Below, piece after piece: positions 35,045-44,492 of a DNA stretch of 62,056 nucleotides. Positions within the stretch are counted from its first letter, which is position 1. Each line of letters starts with the position of its first letter. The stretch spans positions 1-62,056 of the forward strand of contig NZ_CAJYVE010000045.1 of NCBI RefSeq assembly GCF_913777995.1, written 5' to 3'. The translations under genes and the position numbers were made by a program. Below the pieces are notes generated by a model. That model was given only the letters and a program-made list of their open reading frames with translations, was not told the origin of the DNA and searched no databases. Source of the stretch: an uncultured Pseudomonas sp. (GTDB taxonomy: Bacteria > Pseudomonadota > Gammaproteobacteria > Pseudomonadales > Pseudomonadaceae).

Positions 35045-36509
35045 ACGCCGTTACTGGATCGGCGCCTGCCTGGGAAGGGGGCGCGAACCAGCCCGGCCAG
35101 GAGCTGCGATGGCGGCTGGGGGCCTCAACGCAGGGAATCAGCCGCTGGGTCAGTACGTCGGTCTGGCGCGCGGACACGGCGATGCGGTACTTGATGCTAT
35201 GGATGCACTCGCGGTCACCGAACTCGCAGCGGTTCAACCGGGTGCCACCGCAAGGGCCGTTGGCCAGGCCTTTGGGGCAGCTTTCCGGGCAGACGTAGAG
35301 GGTGTCTTCCAGACGGCATCGGCCGCAGGTGTCGCAGCCCAGCAGCGGGCGCTTGAGGCTGCGTTCGAGCTTTTCCAGAGCCCTTGCGCCGCCTGGGGTC
35401 GCCCACATGGGGCGACGCACCGTCCAGCCGAAGGTACGACTGAGCAGGGTGGTACGGCTGAACAGTTGATGGTGCAGACCCCGCAGCAGGTGGTAGCGCA
35501 GCCGCTCCTTGAGGCTGGCCCTGGCCGGCGAAAGGTCGGTTTGCCCGGCAGGCTGTGCCGGTGCGAAGGTCACGGCGGGGTGGCCCGGCAGCTGCCAGCT
35601 GGCCTGCCAGGCGGGGAACCACTGATCCAGCGTGGCGATGCGCACCTGCCAGTGTTCGATGGCCTGCTCCAGCGCTTGCAGTTGTTCGGCGTCGTGAATG
35701 CCGGATAGCTCCACGCCGGCGTAGCCCATCAGCTTGAGGCCGACTATCTGCAGGCCCAGGCGCTCAAGGCTGCGTTGCTGGGCGAACGCCTTGGAAACCT
35801 CGGCCTCGGCGCTGACGGCAGCCAGCATCGACGGGTTGACCACGGTGCCGGCGACGTGTTCGAGCATCTTCGCCCGCCCGGCGGTGAGCGCCATGACACA
35901 GGCCAGCATCGGACGGGGCGAGGGCTGGCGGCGCATCCATTGCAGTGCCTGCACATGGCACTCGGGGTCGTAGCCCAGTTGCAGGCTGAGAAAGTCCGCA
36001 CCGGCGGCCAGCTTTTTTTCGGCCTTGAAATACTGTGCGCCGCGTTCTTCTTCGCGGTACTTGAAGGGATTGAGCGCGGCGCCCAGCAGCCAGTTCGGGC
36101 GCGCCTGACGGGCGATCTGCAGGGCGGCGACCGACTCCAGGTAACGCACCGGTTGCTGGCCGGGTTCATGGCCGGGCAGGCGGTCGCCGGTGACGATGAA
36201 CAACTGCTCAAGGCCCAGGCGTTGCATGCGTTCGAGCTGCGCGAGCAGGTCGCTGCGCTCGCGATCCTTGCCGGAAAAATGCACCAGTGCCGGCACCGGC
36301 TGTCGCAGTCGTTGGTAAGCATCCAGGGGCGTCAGGTCGAAGCGGCTGCCGACTCGGTCAGCGATGGTACCCAGCAGGGGCCAGCCACACACCTGGGTGC
36401 GCTGCATCTGCGTTTCGAACGTCGCGAAGCTCTTGTCCGTGGGCTTGGGCACGAACTCCACCAGACACACGAAAGGCGCGTTGTGCAGGGCTTGTCTGAG
36501 GGTGAGCAT
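34923..36509 (-). CDS. Methylenetetrahydrofolate reductase-like protein with MTHFR_C domain and Pro-rich tail
   Basis: A 528-residue protein. Residues about 1-290 form a MetF-like TIM barrel (FIVTGDRLPGHEPGQQP, ADFLSLQLGYDPE). Residues about 355-450 are the cysteine-rich MTHFR_C domain (CDTCGRCRLEDTLYVCPESC). The family usually ends near the RLIPCVEAP…WPGWF segment. Here about 55 more residues rich in Pro and Ala follow and are encoded antisense to the end of the dapA-like gene. The tail may come from loss of the original stop. It is divergent from the half-MetE gene, so a folate/methionine link is possible. Confidence 0.82.
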   Translation of the reverse strand: MLTLRQALHNAPFVCLVEFVPKPTDKSFATFETQMQRTQVCGWPLLGTIADRVGSRFDLTPLDAYQRLRQPVPALVHFSGKDRERSDLLAQLERMQRLGLEQLFIVTGDRLPGHEPGQQPVRYLESVAALQIARQARPNWLLGAALNPFKYREEERGAQYFKAEKKLAAGADFLSLQLGYDPECHVQALQWMRRQPSPRPMLACVMALTAGRAKMLEHVAGTVVNPSMLAAVSAEAEVSKAFAQQRSLERLGLQIVGLKLMGYAGVELSGIHDAEQLQALEQAIEHWQVRIATLDQWFPAWQASWQLPGHPAVTFAPAQPAGQTDLSPARASLKERLRYHLLRGLHHQLFSRTTLLSRTFGWTVRRPMWATPGGARALEKLERSLKRPLLGCDTCGRCRLEDTLYVCPESCPKGLANGPCGGTRLNRCEFGDRECIHSIKYRIAVSARQTDVLTQRLIPCVEAPSRHRSSWPGWFAPPSQAGADPVTAFNPPPARPTPRANEPQPLPNRPASAPAARAPTTPAAPAQP

Positions 36510-36730
36510 GGTGTCGCTGCCTGAGGCTGGGATAGCTGATTGTCCCGCAATGTCGGGCCAGCACCTTGTCCAGAAACGACGTTGCGGGACGAGGTTTGCC
36601 CGCCTGGAAGTTCACTCGGCGGCATTCAACATGAATAAAACTGAGGACCATCTTCAAATTTATGAGTTTGCCTCAGGGTTCGAGCCTGACCAGAATGCCG
36701 CCATCGAATCTTTGCAACGGAGCACACGAC

Positions 36731-37807
36731 ATGGCCTTGGCACATAATCTGGGATTTCCGTCCATCGGGCGTGATTCTGAACTGCACAAGGCCAAGACCG
36801 CGTTCCGCGCTGGTGAACTCGACGAAGCCGGTCTGCACGCGGTGGGCCGCAACCTGCGTGCCGCGCATTGGCAACTGCAGAAGGATGCTGGCATCGAGCT
36901 GCTGCCGGTGGGTGACTTCGCCTGGGGCGACACGGTGCTGAACCACTCGCAGGCCTTCGGCGTGATTCCTCCCGGGCGGCACACCTTGTCAGGCCTGGCT
37001 GACGGCGCTGCGGCTCATCCGCAGGCGCAGTGGTTCGACGGCCCTGCGCGTTACACGGTCCCCGAATTGACTGCTGGGCAGGTTTTCACCCTGCACTGGG
37101 AGTCGTTGTTCGAGGAGGTCGACGAGGCTCATGCCCTGGGCCATGCGGTCAAGCCGGTGGTGATCGGCCCCTTGACCTATCTGTGGCTGGGCAAGGGCCA
37201 AGGTGCCGAGTTCGACAAGCTGGAACTGGTCGACCGGCTGCTGCCGCTATACGGGCAGATCTTCCAGCGCCTGGCAGCCCAAGGGGTGGAGTGGGTGCAG
37301 ATCGACGAACCGATCCTTGGCCTGGAGCTGCCGCAGGACTGGAAGAATGCCTACGAACGGGTCTACAACCTGCTACAACGCGAGCCACTGAAGAAGCTGG
37401 TGGCCACTTGTTTCGGCGCCCTGGCGAGCAACCTGGGCCTGGCCGCCGGGTTACCGGTGGACGGCCTGCATGTTGACCTGGTGTGCGCTCCGGAACAGCT
37501 CCCTATCGTGGTTGACCGTCTGCCGGCCTACAAGATTCTGTCCCTTGGCGTGGTCGATGGTCGCAACGCCGGCCACGACGACCTGGGCAAGGCCCACGCG
37601 TTGCTGCGTCAGGCCCAGGAACGCCTGGGCGAACGGCTCTGGGTGGCGCCATCCTGTGCACTGCAGCCCGAGCAGAAGCACGCTGACCAGCAGGACGCCG
37701 TGCCCGATGGCGTGCATGTCGTTGCGCTGCGTAAGTGCCAAGAGGTGGCGTTGCTGGCTTCGGCCCTGCGGCAGCCAGAGCCACACGGCACCCTGCGTGC
37801 CGCATAA
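36731..37807 (+). CDS. MetE N-terminal half only (cobalamin-independent methionine synthase-like)
   Basis: A 358-residue protein matching the N-terminal domain of MetE (MALAHNLGFPSIGRDSELHK, QLQKDAGIELLPVGDFAWGD, EEVDEAHALGHAVKPVVIGP, WVQIDEPILGLELPQDWKNA). Full MetE is about 760 residues, and the zinc ligands (His, Cys, Glu, Cys) all lie in the missing C-terminal half, so it cannot be a methionine synthase as it stands. Normally conserved positions are also changed (FAWYD to FAWGD, GRNVW to GRNAG) and one loop is shortened. It may be a decaying duplicate or a repurposed folate/homocysteine-binding protein. The frame is open and has a fair ribosome site (GGAG, 8 bases). Confidence 0.8.
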   Translation: MALAHNLGFPSIGRDSELHKAKTAFRAGELDEAGLHAVGRNLRAAHWQLQKDAGIELLPVGDFAWGDTVLNHSQAFGVIPPGRHTLSGLADGAAAHPQAQWFDGPARYTVPELTAGQVFTLHWESLFEEVDEAHALGHAVKPVVIGPLTYLWLGKGQGAEFDKLELVDRLLPLYGQIFQRLAAQGVEWVQIDEPILGLELPQDWKNAYERVYNLLQREPLKKLVATCFGALASNLGLAAGLPVDGLHVDLVCAPEQLPIVVDRLPAYKILSLGVVDGRNAGHDDLGKAHALLRQAQERLGERLWVAPSCALQPEQKHADQQDAVPDGVHVVALRKCQEVALLASALRQPEPHGTLRAA

Positions 37808-37870
37808 GCCACGCCCTGCCGTGCGATTGGCCCGTTGATGCTTTTTTCACATGGGCGTGACTAGACTGGC

Positions 37871-38020
37871 GCCACTTGTTGGGGAGTAGCCTGCTCCGGT
37901 GCCAATGCCGGAGCGTTCGCGTCAACATGCCTGGCCAGTCGGCCGTGGCGCGGACACCTTCGGGTTGGCGAGACCGATGATGGAGTCGCATTCTGGGCCG
38001 GGCGTGTGACTGCGTCGTTG
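37871..38020 (+). ncRNA. yybP-ykoY manganese riboswitch
   Basis: The leader contains the motif's landmarks in order: GGGGAGTAGCC (37881-37891), a 7-pair stem GCTCCGG/CCGGAGC (37893-37914), GTCAACAT (37921-37928), and GGCGAGACC (37967-37975). These match the conserved loops that bind Mn2+ in the yybP-ykoY family (E. coli mntP and alx leaders). It lies 110 bases before the ATG of a beta-propeller gene. The start and end coordinates are approximate. Confidence 0.85.
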
Positions 38021-38129
38021 TGTCAGCGCCTGGTCAGGCATGCATCGTGAACTTAATCCTTTCAGCTCTTTCCTTTCAGACACGTCTCATCACCGTCGTC
38101 AGCGCCCGCTTGCGGCAGGAGGGTCAGCC

Positions 38130-38996
38130 ATGAGCCGAACCTGGCTGCCGACCCCCGGCTTGCGCATTGCCTGCGGCCTCGTAGTCCTTCTGTTGCTGAT
38201 GGTGCTGGGGTTCTTCACCTGGCAAGCCTACTACCCGGTCCAGGCGGCAAGCGGCTGGCATTACCGGGTGGTGCATGACGACGTGGCCAAGGCGGCGTCC
38301 ATGGCGCCTGCCGAGAACGGCGCCTTGCTGGTCAGCCGGGAACTGCGTGACGGGCAGGGCAGCATTCTGCGCATCCAGGCCGATGGCACTCGCACCTCCG
38401 TGGTCGAAGGCCTGTCCAAGCCCGACGGTATCGTCGCTACCCGTGGCGGCTGGGTGTTCAGCCAGGAAGTGGCGGGTGCGAAGGTCGGCTTTCTCAAGGA
38501 TGGCCAGGTCAGCACGCTGTTCCAGGGCGCGAATGTTCAGGGCCTGTGGGATGACGGCGACGAGCTGTATGCCGTCGAGGACCACAAGGCGCAGGGGCGC
38601 ATCCTGCGCTATCGCTGGCGCGACGGCGCTCTGGACGTGGTGCGCACCGGCTTGCACGAGCCCGAGTCGATCACCCGCTGCACAGACGGGCGTTTGCTCT
38701 ACACCGAAAAGGGCATGGGGGTGGTCCGCGAACTGACCGCCGACGGCAGCGACCCGGCGGTGCTGGTCGGCCTCAACCAGCCGACCTTCGTGATGTGCGA
38801 CGGGCGCGGCCTTTGGGTGGCGGAGGACTCCACGCACCGCGCCCGGCTGCTGCTGATCGATACCCAAGGCCGGCAGCGTACCGTGTTGTCGATGCTCAAG
38901 GCACCGCAGGCGATCATCGCTCAAGAGGACGGTACCTACCTGGTGGCGGAAGGCGGTCGCGACCGGGTGCTGGAGCTGAAACCGCAAGAGCGCTGA
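38130..38996 (+). CDS. Membrane-anchored SMP-30/beta-propeller protein
   Basis: A 288-residue protein. Residues about 11-30 are a membrane helix or uncleaved signal anchor (IACGLVVLLLLMVLGFFTW). The periplasmic remainder has repeated GxL/W-type blades (NGALLVSRELRDGQGSILRI, GLWVAEDSTHRARLLLID, GTYLVAEGGRDRVLEL) of the SMP-30/strictosidine-synthase-like propeller class. Enzymes of this class bind a divalent metal, often Ca2+ or Mn2+. The Mn2+ riboswitch before it suggests a role in manganese physiology. ATG 38130 follows AGGAGG. The exact reaction is unknown. Confidence 0.78.
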   Translation: MSRTWLPTPGLRIACGLVVLLLLMVLGFFTWQAYYPVQAASGWHYRVVHDDVAKAASMAPAENGALLVSRELRDGQGSILRIQADGTRTSVVEGLSKPDGIVATRGGWVFSQEVAGAKVGFLKDGQVSTLFQGANVQGLWDDGDELYAVEDHKAQGRILRYRWRDGALDVVRTGLHEPESITRCTDGRLLYTEKGMGVVRELTADGSDPAVLVGLNQPTFVMCDGRGLWVAEDSTHRARLLLIDTQGRQRTVLSMLKAPQAIIAQEDGTYLVAEGGRDRVLELKPQER

Positions 38997-39190
38997 CAGA
39001 GCGGCAACTCGCGAAGGCTTTCAGCGCTGCTCGTGGGGGTGTAGGATCGGCGGCAGGCCGGATGCTGCCTGCCGCTCGCCCCGGGTTCCGGGACGGTGAA
39101 AGCATCGGTTTCGCCCCTTCTTCATTCATGGCTTTCTAATGTTGGGGTCTGGTAACGCGAGCACCGTATCGCCTCGACCGGAGAGCTTTG

Positions 39191-39715
39191 ATGATCACCC
39201 TCGAACAGGCCAAGCACATGGCCAAGGCCCTGCGCACGCACCTGCCAGGTGCCGAACTGTCTCACTCTGCCGCGCTGGAACTGGTGGCCCGACAACTGGG
39301 CTACAAGGACTGGAATGTCGCCGCCGCCCGTTTGCCGAGCGAGCGGCCACGGCCCGCGGTGAGTTTCCAGCGCTGCATTCCGATCCTGCGCAGTTTCGAT
39401 GAGGCCAAGGCCAGGGAGTTCTATCTCGACTTCCTGGGTTTCGGCATCGAATTCGAGCACCGCTTCGAGCCCGGTCTGCCACTGTACCTGGGCATCGTTC
39501 GCGATGGCCTGCAACTGCATTTGTCGGAACACCACGGCGATGCCAGCCCCGGTGCGACCTTATTCATTCCTTTGCAAGGCGTCGAGGCACTGCGTGATGA
39601 ACTGCACGGTAAACAGTATGGCTACGGGCGCCCGCAGATCGTCGAACAGCCCTGGGGTCGGCTCCTGGAAGTCCACGATCCGTTCGGCAACCGCCTGAGG
39701 TTCTGCGAGGACTGA
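39191..39715 (+). CDS. Glyoxalase superfamily protein
   Basis: A 174-residue protein. Residues about 1-55 form a short helical glyoxalase-related N-terminal region (EQAKHMAKALRTHLPG). About 60-174 are a VOC fold with bleomycin-resistance-like features (FYLDFLGFGIEFEHRFEPG, LQLHLSEHHGDASPG, EVHDPFGNRLRF). Metal-binding-type His/Glu positions are present. The substrate is unknown. ATG 39191 is chosen with GGAG upstream rather than TTG 39188. Confidence 0.85.
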   Translation: MITLEQAKHMAKALRTHLPGAELSHSAALELVARQLGYKDWNVAAARLPSERPRPAVSFQRCIPILRSFDEAKAREFYLDFLGFGIEFEHRFEPGLPLYLGIVRDGLQLHLSEHHGDASPGATLFIPLQGVEALRDELHGKQYGYGRPQIVEQPWGRLLEVHDPFGNRLRFCED

Positions 39716-39859
39716 GCGATGTGCCGTTCGTGGCTGAAGCGGCTTCCGTTGGGCGCGGCTTCAGCCATGCAGAGGCTGGCAAGGGCTACGCTGATTCGCC
39801 ATTCAAGAACGATGCGTTTACATTTTCCGTCGGAAGATAAACCCGCAATGGAGTCGTAC

Positions 39860-40924
39860 ATGAGCTCATCCAACGCCTTCCTGGCCCGCCTGGGCATCAA
39901 CCCGATCATCCAGGCGCCCATGGCCGGGGTCGCCACCCCGGAACTGGCGGCGGCGGTGTGCAACGCTGGCGGCCTGGGTTCGCTGGGTATCGGCGCCAGC
40001 AGCGTGGCGCAGGCCCGGCAGATGATCGAACAGACCCGCGCGCTTACCGATCGGCCCTTCAACGTCAATGTCTTCTGCCATGCCCCAGCGCAGCGCGATG
40101 CCCAACGTGAACAGACCTGGCTGGAGCATCTGCGTCCGCTGTTCGCCGCGTTCGGTGCCGAGCCTCCAGCGACCCTGGCGCCGATCTACCACAGCTTCGC
40201 CGAGGACGAAGAGCAGTTCGCCCTGCTGCTCGACACACGCCCGGCAGTGGCCAGCTTCCACTTCGGCCTGCCCAGCGCCAGCCAATTGCAGGCCCTGCGC
40301 CAGGCCGGTATCTATACCCTGGCCAGCGCCACCAACCTGCACGAGGCGCAGCAGATCCAGCAGCTGGGCTTCGATGCCGTTGTCGCCCAAGGCATCGAGG
40401 CCGGTGGTCATCGTGGACTGTTCGACCCCGCTGCCACCGATGAACGCCTGAGCACCTCGGTGCTGGTGCGCCTGCTGGTCGAACGCCTCGACCTGCCGGT
40501 GATCGCCGCCGGCGGCATCATGGACGGCCAGGGCATCCGTGCCGCCCTGGCCTTGGGCGCGAGCGCCGCGCAACTGGGTACGGCCTTCATCCTCTGTCCG
40601 GAGTCGGCGGCCAATGCCGGCTACCGGGCTGCGCTGCAGAGCCCCGATGCTCAGGCCACGCGGTTGACCGCCAGCCTTTCCGGGCGTCCGGCGCGGGGCA
40701 TCGTCAACGCGTTCATCGAGCACGCCGAGCAGGCGGGTGCACCTCAGCCGGCGGCCTATCCATTGGCCTACGATGCCGCCAAGCAGCTCAATGCGCTGGC
40801 AGCCAAGGCCGGTAATCACCAGTTCGCTGCACACTGGGCCGGGCAGGGCGCGGCGCTGGCCCGGGCGTTGCCGGCTGAGCGATTGGTGGCCGAGCTGCTG
40901 CGTGAGCTGGCGGCGGATACCTGA
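39860..40924 (+). CDS. Nitronate monooxygenase (NPD family)
   Basis: A 354-residue FMN TIM barrel of the class I nitronate monooxygenase type ([35 protein letters not shown] with the catalytic His, [19 protein letters not shown]). It oxidises alkyl nitronates such as propionate-3-nitronate. ATG 39860 is preferred because GGAG lies 6 bases before it; ATG 39848 would add four residues. No operon partner is evident. Confidence 0.88.
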   Translation: MSSSNAFLARLGINPIIQAPMAGVATPELAAAVCNAGGLGSLGIGASSVAQARQMIEQTRALTDRPFNVNVFCHAPAQRDAQREQTWLEHLRPLFAAFGAEPPATLAPIYHSFAEDEEQFALLLDTRPAVASFHFGLPSASQLQALRQAGIYTLASATNLHEAQQIQQLGFDAVVAQGIEAGGHRGLFDPAATDERLSTSVLVRLLVERLDLPVIAAGGIMDGQGIRAALALGASAAQLGTAFILCPESAANAGYRAALQSPDAQATRLTASLSGRPARGIVNAFIEHAEQAGAPQPAAYPLAYDAAKQLNALAAKAGNHQFAAHWAGQGAALARALPAERLVAELLRELAADT

Positions 40925-41015
40925 CGCTGCACGGCGCCGGTGAACTTCGATGGCCTGGAAGCCCTCCATTTGATTGGTGGTAAGGTGACTGCCGTAGCCG
41001 ATGGAGTGATGCCGA

Positions 41016-41618
41016 ATGAACAGCCATGATCTTTTGCCACACGAGCCTTTCAAGCGCCTGTTCTTCGCGCTGCCTTGCAGCGCTGTACAGGGCAAGGCGA
41101 TTTCCCGCTGGCGCTCGGCACTCAAACTGCGCAATGGGCGGCCGGTGCCGACTGCCAACTTCCACCTGACCCTGATGTTTCTCGGTGACGTGGGGGTCAG
41201 CCAGTTGCCCGCCATTCTCGATGCCGCTGCGCGACTGCGGCCGATGCCGGCGCCGTCGGCGATCATTCTCGACCAGCTTGAGGTATGGCGACGTAGCCAG
41301 GCCCTGGTCCTGGTCCCCGAGCAGCCGCAAGCGGCCTTGCTGCGCTGGGTCTATGAGTTGCAGCAGGCCATGCTGCCGCTGGGTTTCGCCGTCGACCCGC
41401 GCGAGTTTCAGCCGCACCTGACACTGATGCGCGACTACCGCGGCCCGGTGCCGGAAGCGCCCTTGGATACCGAGTTTCGCATCGCCGCCCGGGAGTTCGT
41501 GCTTTACGAGTCATACAAAGGCAAGTACGAACCCCTCGCGCAGTGGCCGCTGGTCGAGTCCGCGCCGATGGCACCGGAGCGCCCGCGGCCGATGTCGCAC
41601 CCGTTTCAGATGCCTTGA
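41016..41618 (+). CDS. thpR: RNA 2',3'-cyclic phosphodiesterase
   Basis: A 200-residue 2H phosphoesterase. The two catalytic H-x-T motifs are HLTLMFLGD (near residue 50) and HLTLMRDYR (near 136). It opens 2',3'-cyclic phosphate ends on RNA. Length and motif spacing match ThpR/LigT. Confidence 0.9.
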   Translation: MNSHDLLPHEPFKRLFFALPCSAVQGKAISRWRSALKLRNGRPVPTANFHLTLMFLGDVGVSQLPAILDAAARLRPMPAPSAIILDQLEVWRRSQALVLVPEQPQAALLRWVYELQQAMLPLGFAVDPREFQPHLTLMRDYRGPVPEAPLDTEFRIAAREFVLYESYKGKYEPLAQWPLVESAPMAPERPRPMSHPFQMP

Positions 41619-41963
41619 AGGTCGCAGCGGGTGGCGGTTCAGCGAGCGTCACCCGTCAGCGCCACGTCTGGCTTCTGCGATTGAAACGCTGAATGACTGA
41701 GTCCCCGGCAGGGAATACCGGCGTCTGCACCAACACGATTCGGCGACTGCGCGGATAGAGCCATCCGCCCACACCCGCAACAGCCAGCTATTTGGATATT
41801 CAATATCGGAATTTAGAAAGGGGATATTAATCGCGTTAGGATATATGCCATCGGGCCACCGGCTACACACCATAACCAGAAGATGACCGCCACCGTCCGC
41901 CGCACGGATCGCTCGTCACGGTCGGGCGGAACGCTCCGACCGAAGGGATTCAGAGGGAGCGGT
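41619..41963. other. 345-base intergenic region upstream of the TonB receptor
   Basis: AT-rich core at about 41790-41860 within GC-rich flanks, a likely promoter. It contains the perfect palindrome GATATT-C-AATATC (41795-41807), and a further GATATT half at 41823 followed by TAATCGCG. A regulated promoter is likely, but the regulator is not identifiable here. No Fur box was recognised. Confidence 0.5.
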
Positions 41964-44351
41964 ATGAGGAGTTTCAGAGGTCAATGGCTGGCCACGGCCG
42001 TGGTATCGGCCAATCTGTTAAGTGCTGGCCAAGCCAGCGCGGCGTTCGAGGACGGCGACAAGGCGTCGTCGGCTTCGAGCCTCGACACGGTGATCGTCAC
42101 CGGCACGCGCACCCAGGAACGCACCGCCAGCACCTCGCTGGCCCCCATCGACGTCATCAGTGGCGACGCCTTGCGCAGCAGCGGCTCGGCAGAGCTGGGC
42201 ACGGTACTGGCCAAGCTGATCCCGTCGATCAACTTTCCCCGTCCCAGCCTGGTGGATGGTGCCGAGCTGACTCGCCCGGCGCAGCTGCGCGGTCTTTCGC
42301 CGGACCAAGTGCTGGTGCTGGTCAACGGTAAACGTCGCCACACTTCCGCCTTCGTCAACCTCGGCGGTGCGGTGGGGCGTGGCTCGGCGCCGGCCGATCT
42401 GAACGCGATTCCGCTGTCGGCCATCGACCATATCGAGGTCCTGCGCGATGGCGCTTCGGCGCGCTACGGCTCGGACGCCATCGCCGGGGTAATCAACGTC
42501 ATCCTCAAGCAAGACGACCATGGCGGCTCGGTGTCGACCCGCTACGGCCAGTACAGGAAAGGTGATGGCATTCAGCGCCAGGTGACCGGCAACAGTGGTT
42601 TCGCGCTGGGCGAAAACGGCTTCATCAACCTTACGGGGGAAGGGGCCAACAACGACTACACCGACCGCGCCGGCGATGATTTTCGCGCCGCGAGCATCGG
42701 CTCCGCCACCTATGGTCAGCATGTGTTCCGCCAAGGCGAGCCGGCCAGCGAAGAGGGTAAGCTGCAGTTCAACAGCGAATATTCGTTCAACGATGCCGCT
42801 CAGTTCTACAGCTTCGGTGGCTACAGCAAGCGCCGGGGCGAGACAGCGGCTTTCTATCGTGCCAGCAATGCCTCGAACAACAACCCGGCAATCTTCCCCA
42901 ACGGCTACCTGCCGCTGATCCGCGGCAGCCTGGAAGACACCAGCCTGGTTGCCGGCCTGCGTGGCGAACTGGCCTACGACTGGCATTACGATCTGTCCGC
43001 CAACTACGGCAGGAATCGCTACGAGATCCATACGCGCACCATCAATACGGCGCTGGGCCTGGCCACGCCACGGTCGTTCGATAACGGCACTCTGACCAAC
43101 GACCAGAAGCAGCTGAGCCTGGATCTGTCGCGGGAATTCACGCTGAGCTGGCTGCCCAACCCGGTGTCGTTGGCCGTCGGCACCGAGTACCTGCGCCAGG
43201 GCTATCAGATCGAAGCGGGGCAGCCCGAGTCGTACTTCCAGAGTGGCAGCTCGGGCCTGGCGGGCTTTCGGGATTCGGATGCCGGCAGCCACTCGCGCCA
43301 CAACCTGGCCCAGTACCTGGATCTGGAAACCGACTTCACCGACCGGCTCAGCGCTTCGGCGGCGCTGCGTCACGAGGACTACAGCGATTTCGGTTCCAAC
43401 CTCAGTGGTTCGTTGTCGGCGCGCTATGCCTTCACCGAGCGCGTTGCGCTACGTGGCAGTGTGTCCACCGGCTTCAGGGCACCGTCGCTGGCCCAGCAGA
43501 ACTTTGCCTTCACCTCGTCGCAGCTGATCGGCAACAGCATCCAGGAGGCCGGCACCTTTCCGGCCAGCAGCCGGGTGGCACAACTGCTCGGCGCCGAGGA
43601 CCTGCAGGCCGAGAAGTCACGCAACTACAGCCTGGGCCTGGTGCTGGAACCACTGGACAACCTGACCGTAACCGCCGACGTCTACCGCATCGACATCCGT
43701 GACCGTATCTCGCTGTCGTCCAACCTGGTGCTCAACAATGCCGCCGCCAACTACCTGCGGGCCAACGGGGTGGGGGACATCAACTACACCTCGGTGCGCT
43801 ACTTCACCAACGCCACCGACACCCGCACCGACGGCGTCGACCTGGTGGCCAACTATCGCTACCGCTTTGACAACGGGCTCGGTTGGAACAGTACCCTGGG
43901 CTACAACTACAACCACACCCGAGTGACCGATGTGAAGGCCAACCCCAGCGTGCTCGATCAGTTGGGGGTCAACCTGGTACGCGTCGACCGTCGTGAGCGT
44001 GTCGGTCTACTGGGCGATACCACGCCCCGGCACAAGCTGAGTCTTGGCAACGACTTCGCCTACGGCAGCTGGGTGCTGCACTCGAACCTGGTGCGTTACG
44101 GCGAGTTCACCAGCTACCAGGCCGACCCGGTCAACGACCAGACGTTCAGTGCGGCCTGGCTGCTGGACCTGGCGCTGGACTACCGGTGGCGCAACTGGAC
44201 CTTCACCGTCGGCGGCGACAACGTCACCGACCAATACCCCGAGAAGCTCAATGACTTCGCCAGCAGTGGCGGAAACCTGGCTTACAGCACCTACTCGCCC
44301 TACGGTTACAGCGGCGCCTTCTACTACGCCCAGGTGGCTTACAGCTGGTAG
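41964..44351 (+). CDS. TonB-dependent outer membrane receptor
   Basis: A 795-residue receptor. A signal peptide (about 1-28, ending ASA) is followed by a plug domain (about 45-165, SLDTVIVTGTRTQERTASTS as the TonB-box region, VLVNGKRRHTS, IEVLRDGASARYGSDAIAGV) and a 22-strand barrel ending in aromatic W. No siderophore synthesis gene or sigma/anti-sigma pair is near. The ligand is unknown. ATG 41964 with GAGGGAG upstream gives the best signal peptide. Confidence 0.9.
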   Translation: MRSFRGQWLATAVVSANLLSAGQASAAFEDGDKASSASSLDTVIVTGTRTQERTASTSLAPIDVISGDALRSSGSAELGTVLAKLIPSINFPRPSLVDGAELTRPAQLRGLSPDQVLVLVNGKRRHTSAFVNLGGAVGRGSAPADLNAIPLSAIDHIEVLRDGASARYGSDAIAGVINVILKQDDHGGSVSTRYGQYRKGDGIQRQVTGNSGFALGENGFINLTGEGANNDYTDRAGDDFRAASIGSATYGQHVFRQGEPASEEGKLQFNSEYSFNDAAQFYSFGGYSKRRGETAAFYRASNASNNNPAIFPNGYLPLIRGSLEDTSLVAGLRGELAYDWHYDLSANYGRNRYEIHTRTINTALGLATPRSFDNGTLTNDQKQLSLDLSREFTLSWLPNPVSLAVGTEYLRQGYQIEAGQPESYFQSGSSGLAGFRDSDAGSHSRHNLAQYLDLETDFTDRLSASAALRHEDYSDFGSNLSGSLSARYAFTERVALRGSVSTGFRAPSLAQQNFAFTSSQLIGNSIQEAGTFPASSRVAQLLGAEDLQAEKSRNYSLGLVLEPLDNLTVTADVYRIDIRDRISLSSNLVLNNAAANYLRANGVGDINYTSVRYFTNATDTRTDGVDLVANYRYRFDNGLGWNSTLGYNYNHTRVTDVKANPSVLDQLGVNLVRVDRRERVGLLGDTTPRHKLSLGNDFAYGSWVLHSNLVRYGEFTSYQADPVNDQTFSAAWLLDLALDYRWRNWTFTVGGDNVTDQYPEKLNDFASSGGNLAYSTYSPYGYSGAFYYAQVAYSW

Positions 44352-44492
44352 GGCGGCATGAGCGCTGGGGCCGGGTCTGAGCGCCGGATGGCGCCCGACC
44401 TGGCCGCCGAGCGGGGGACAAAACGGGTGGACCGGGCGCAATTTTTCCGCGCTTGGTGTAGTGTGCGCACCCAAAAACACGGGGCGCGTTGC

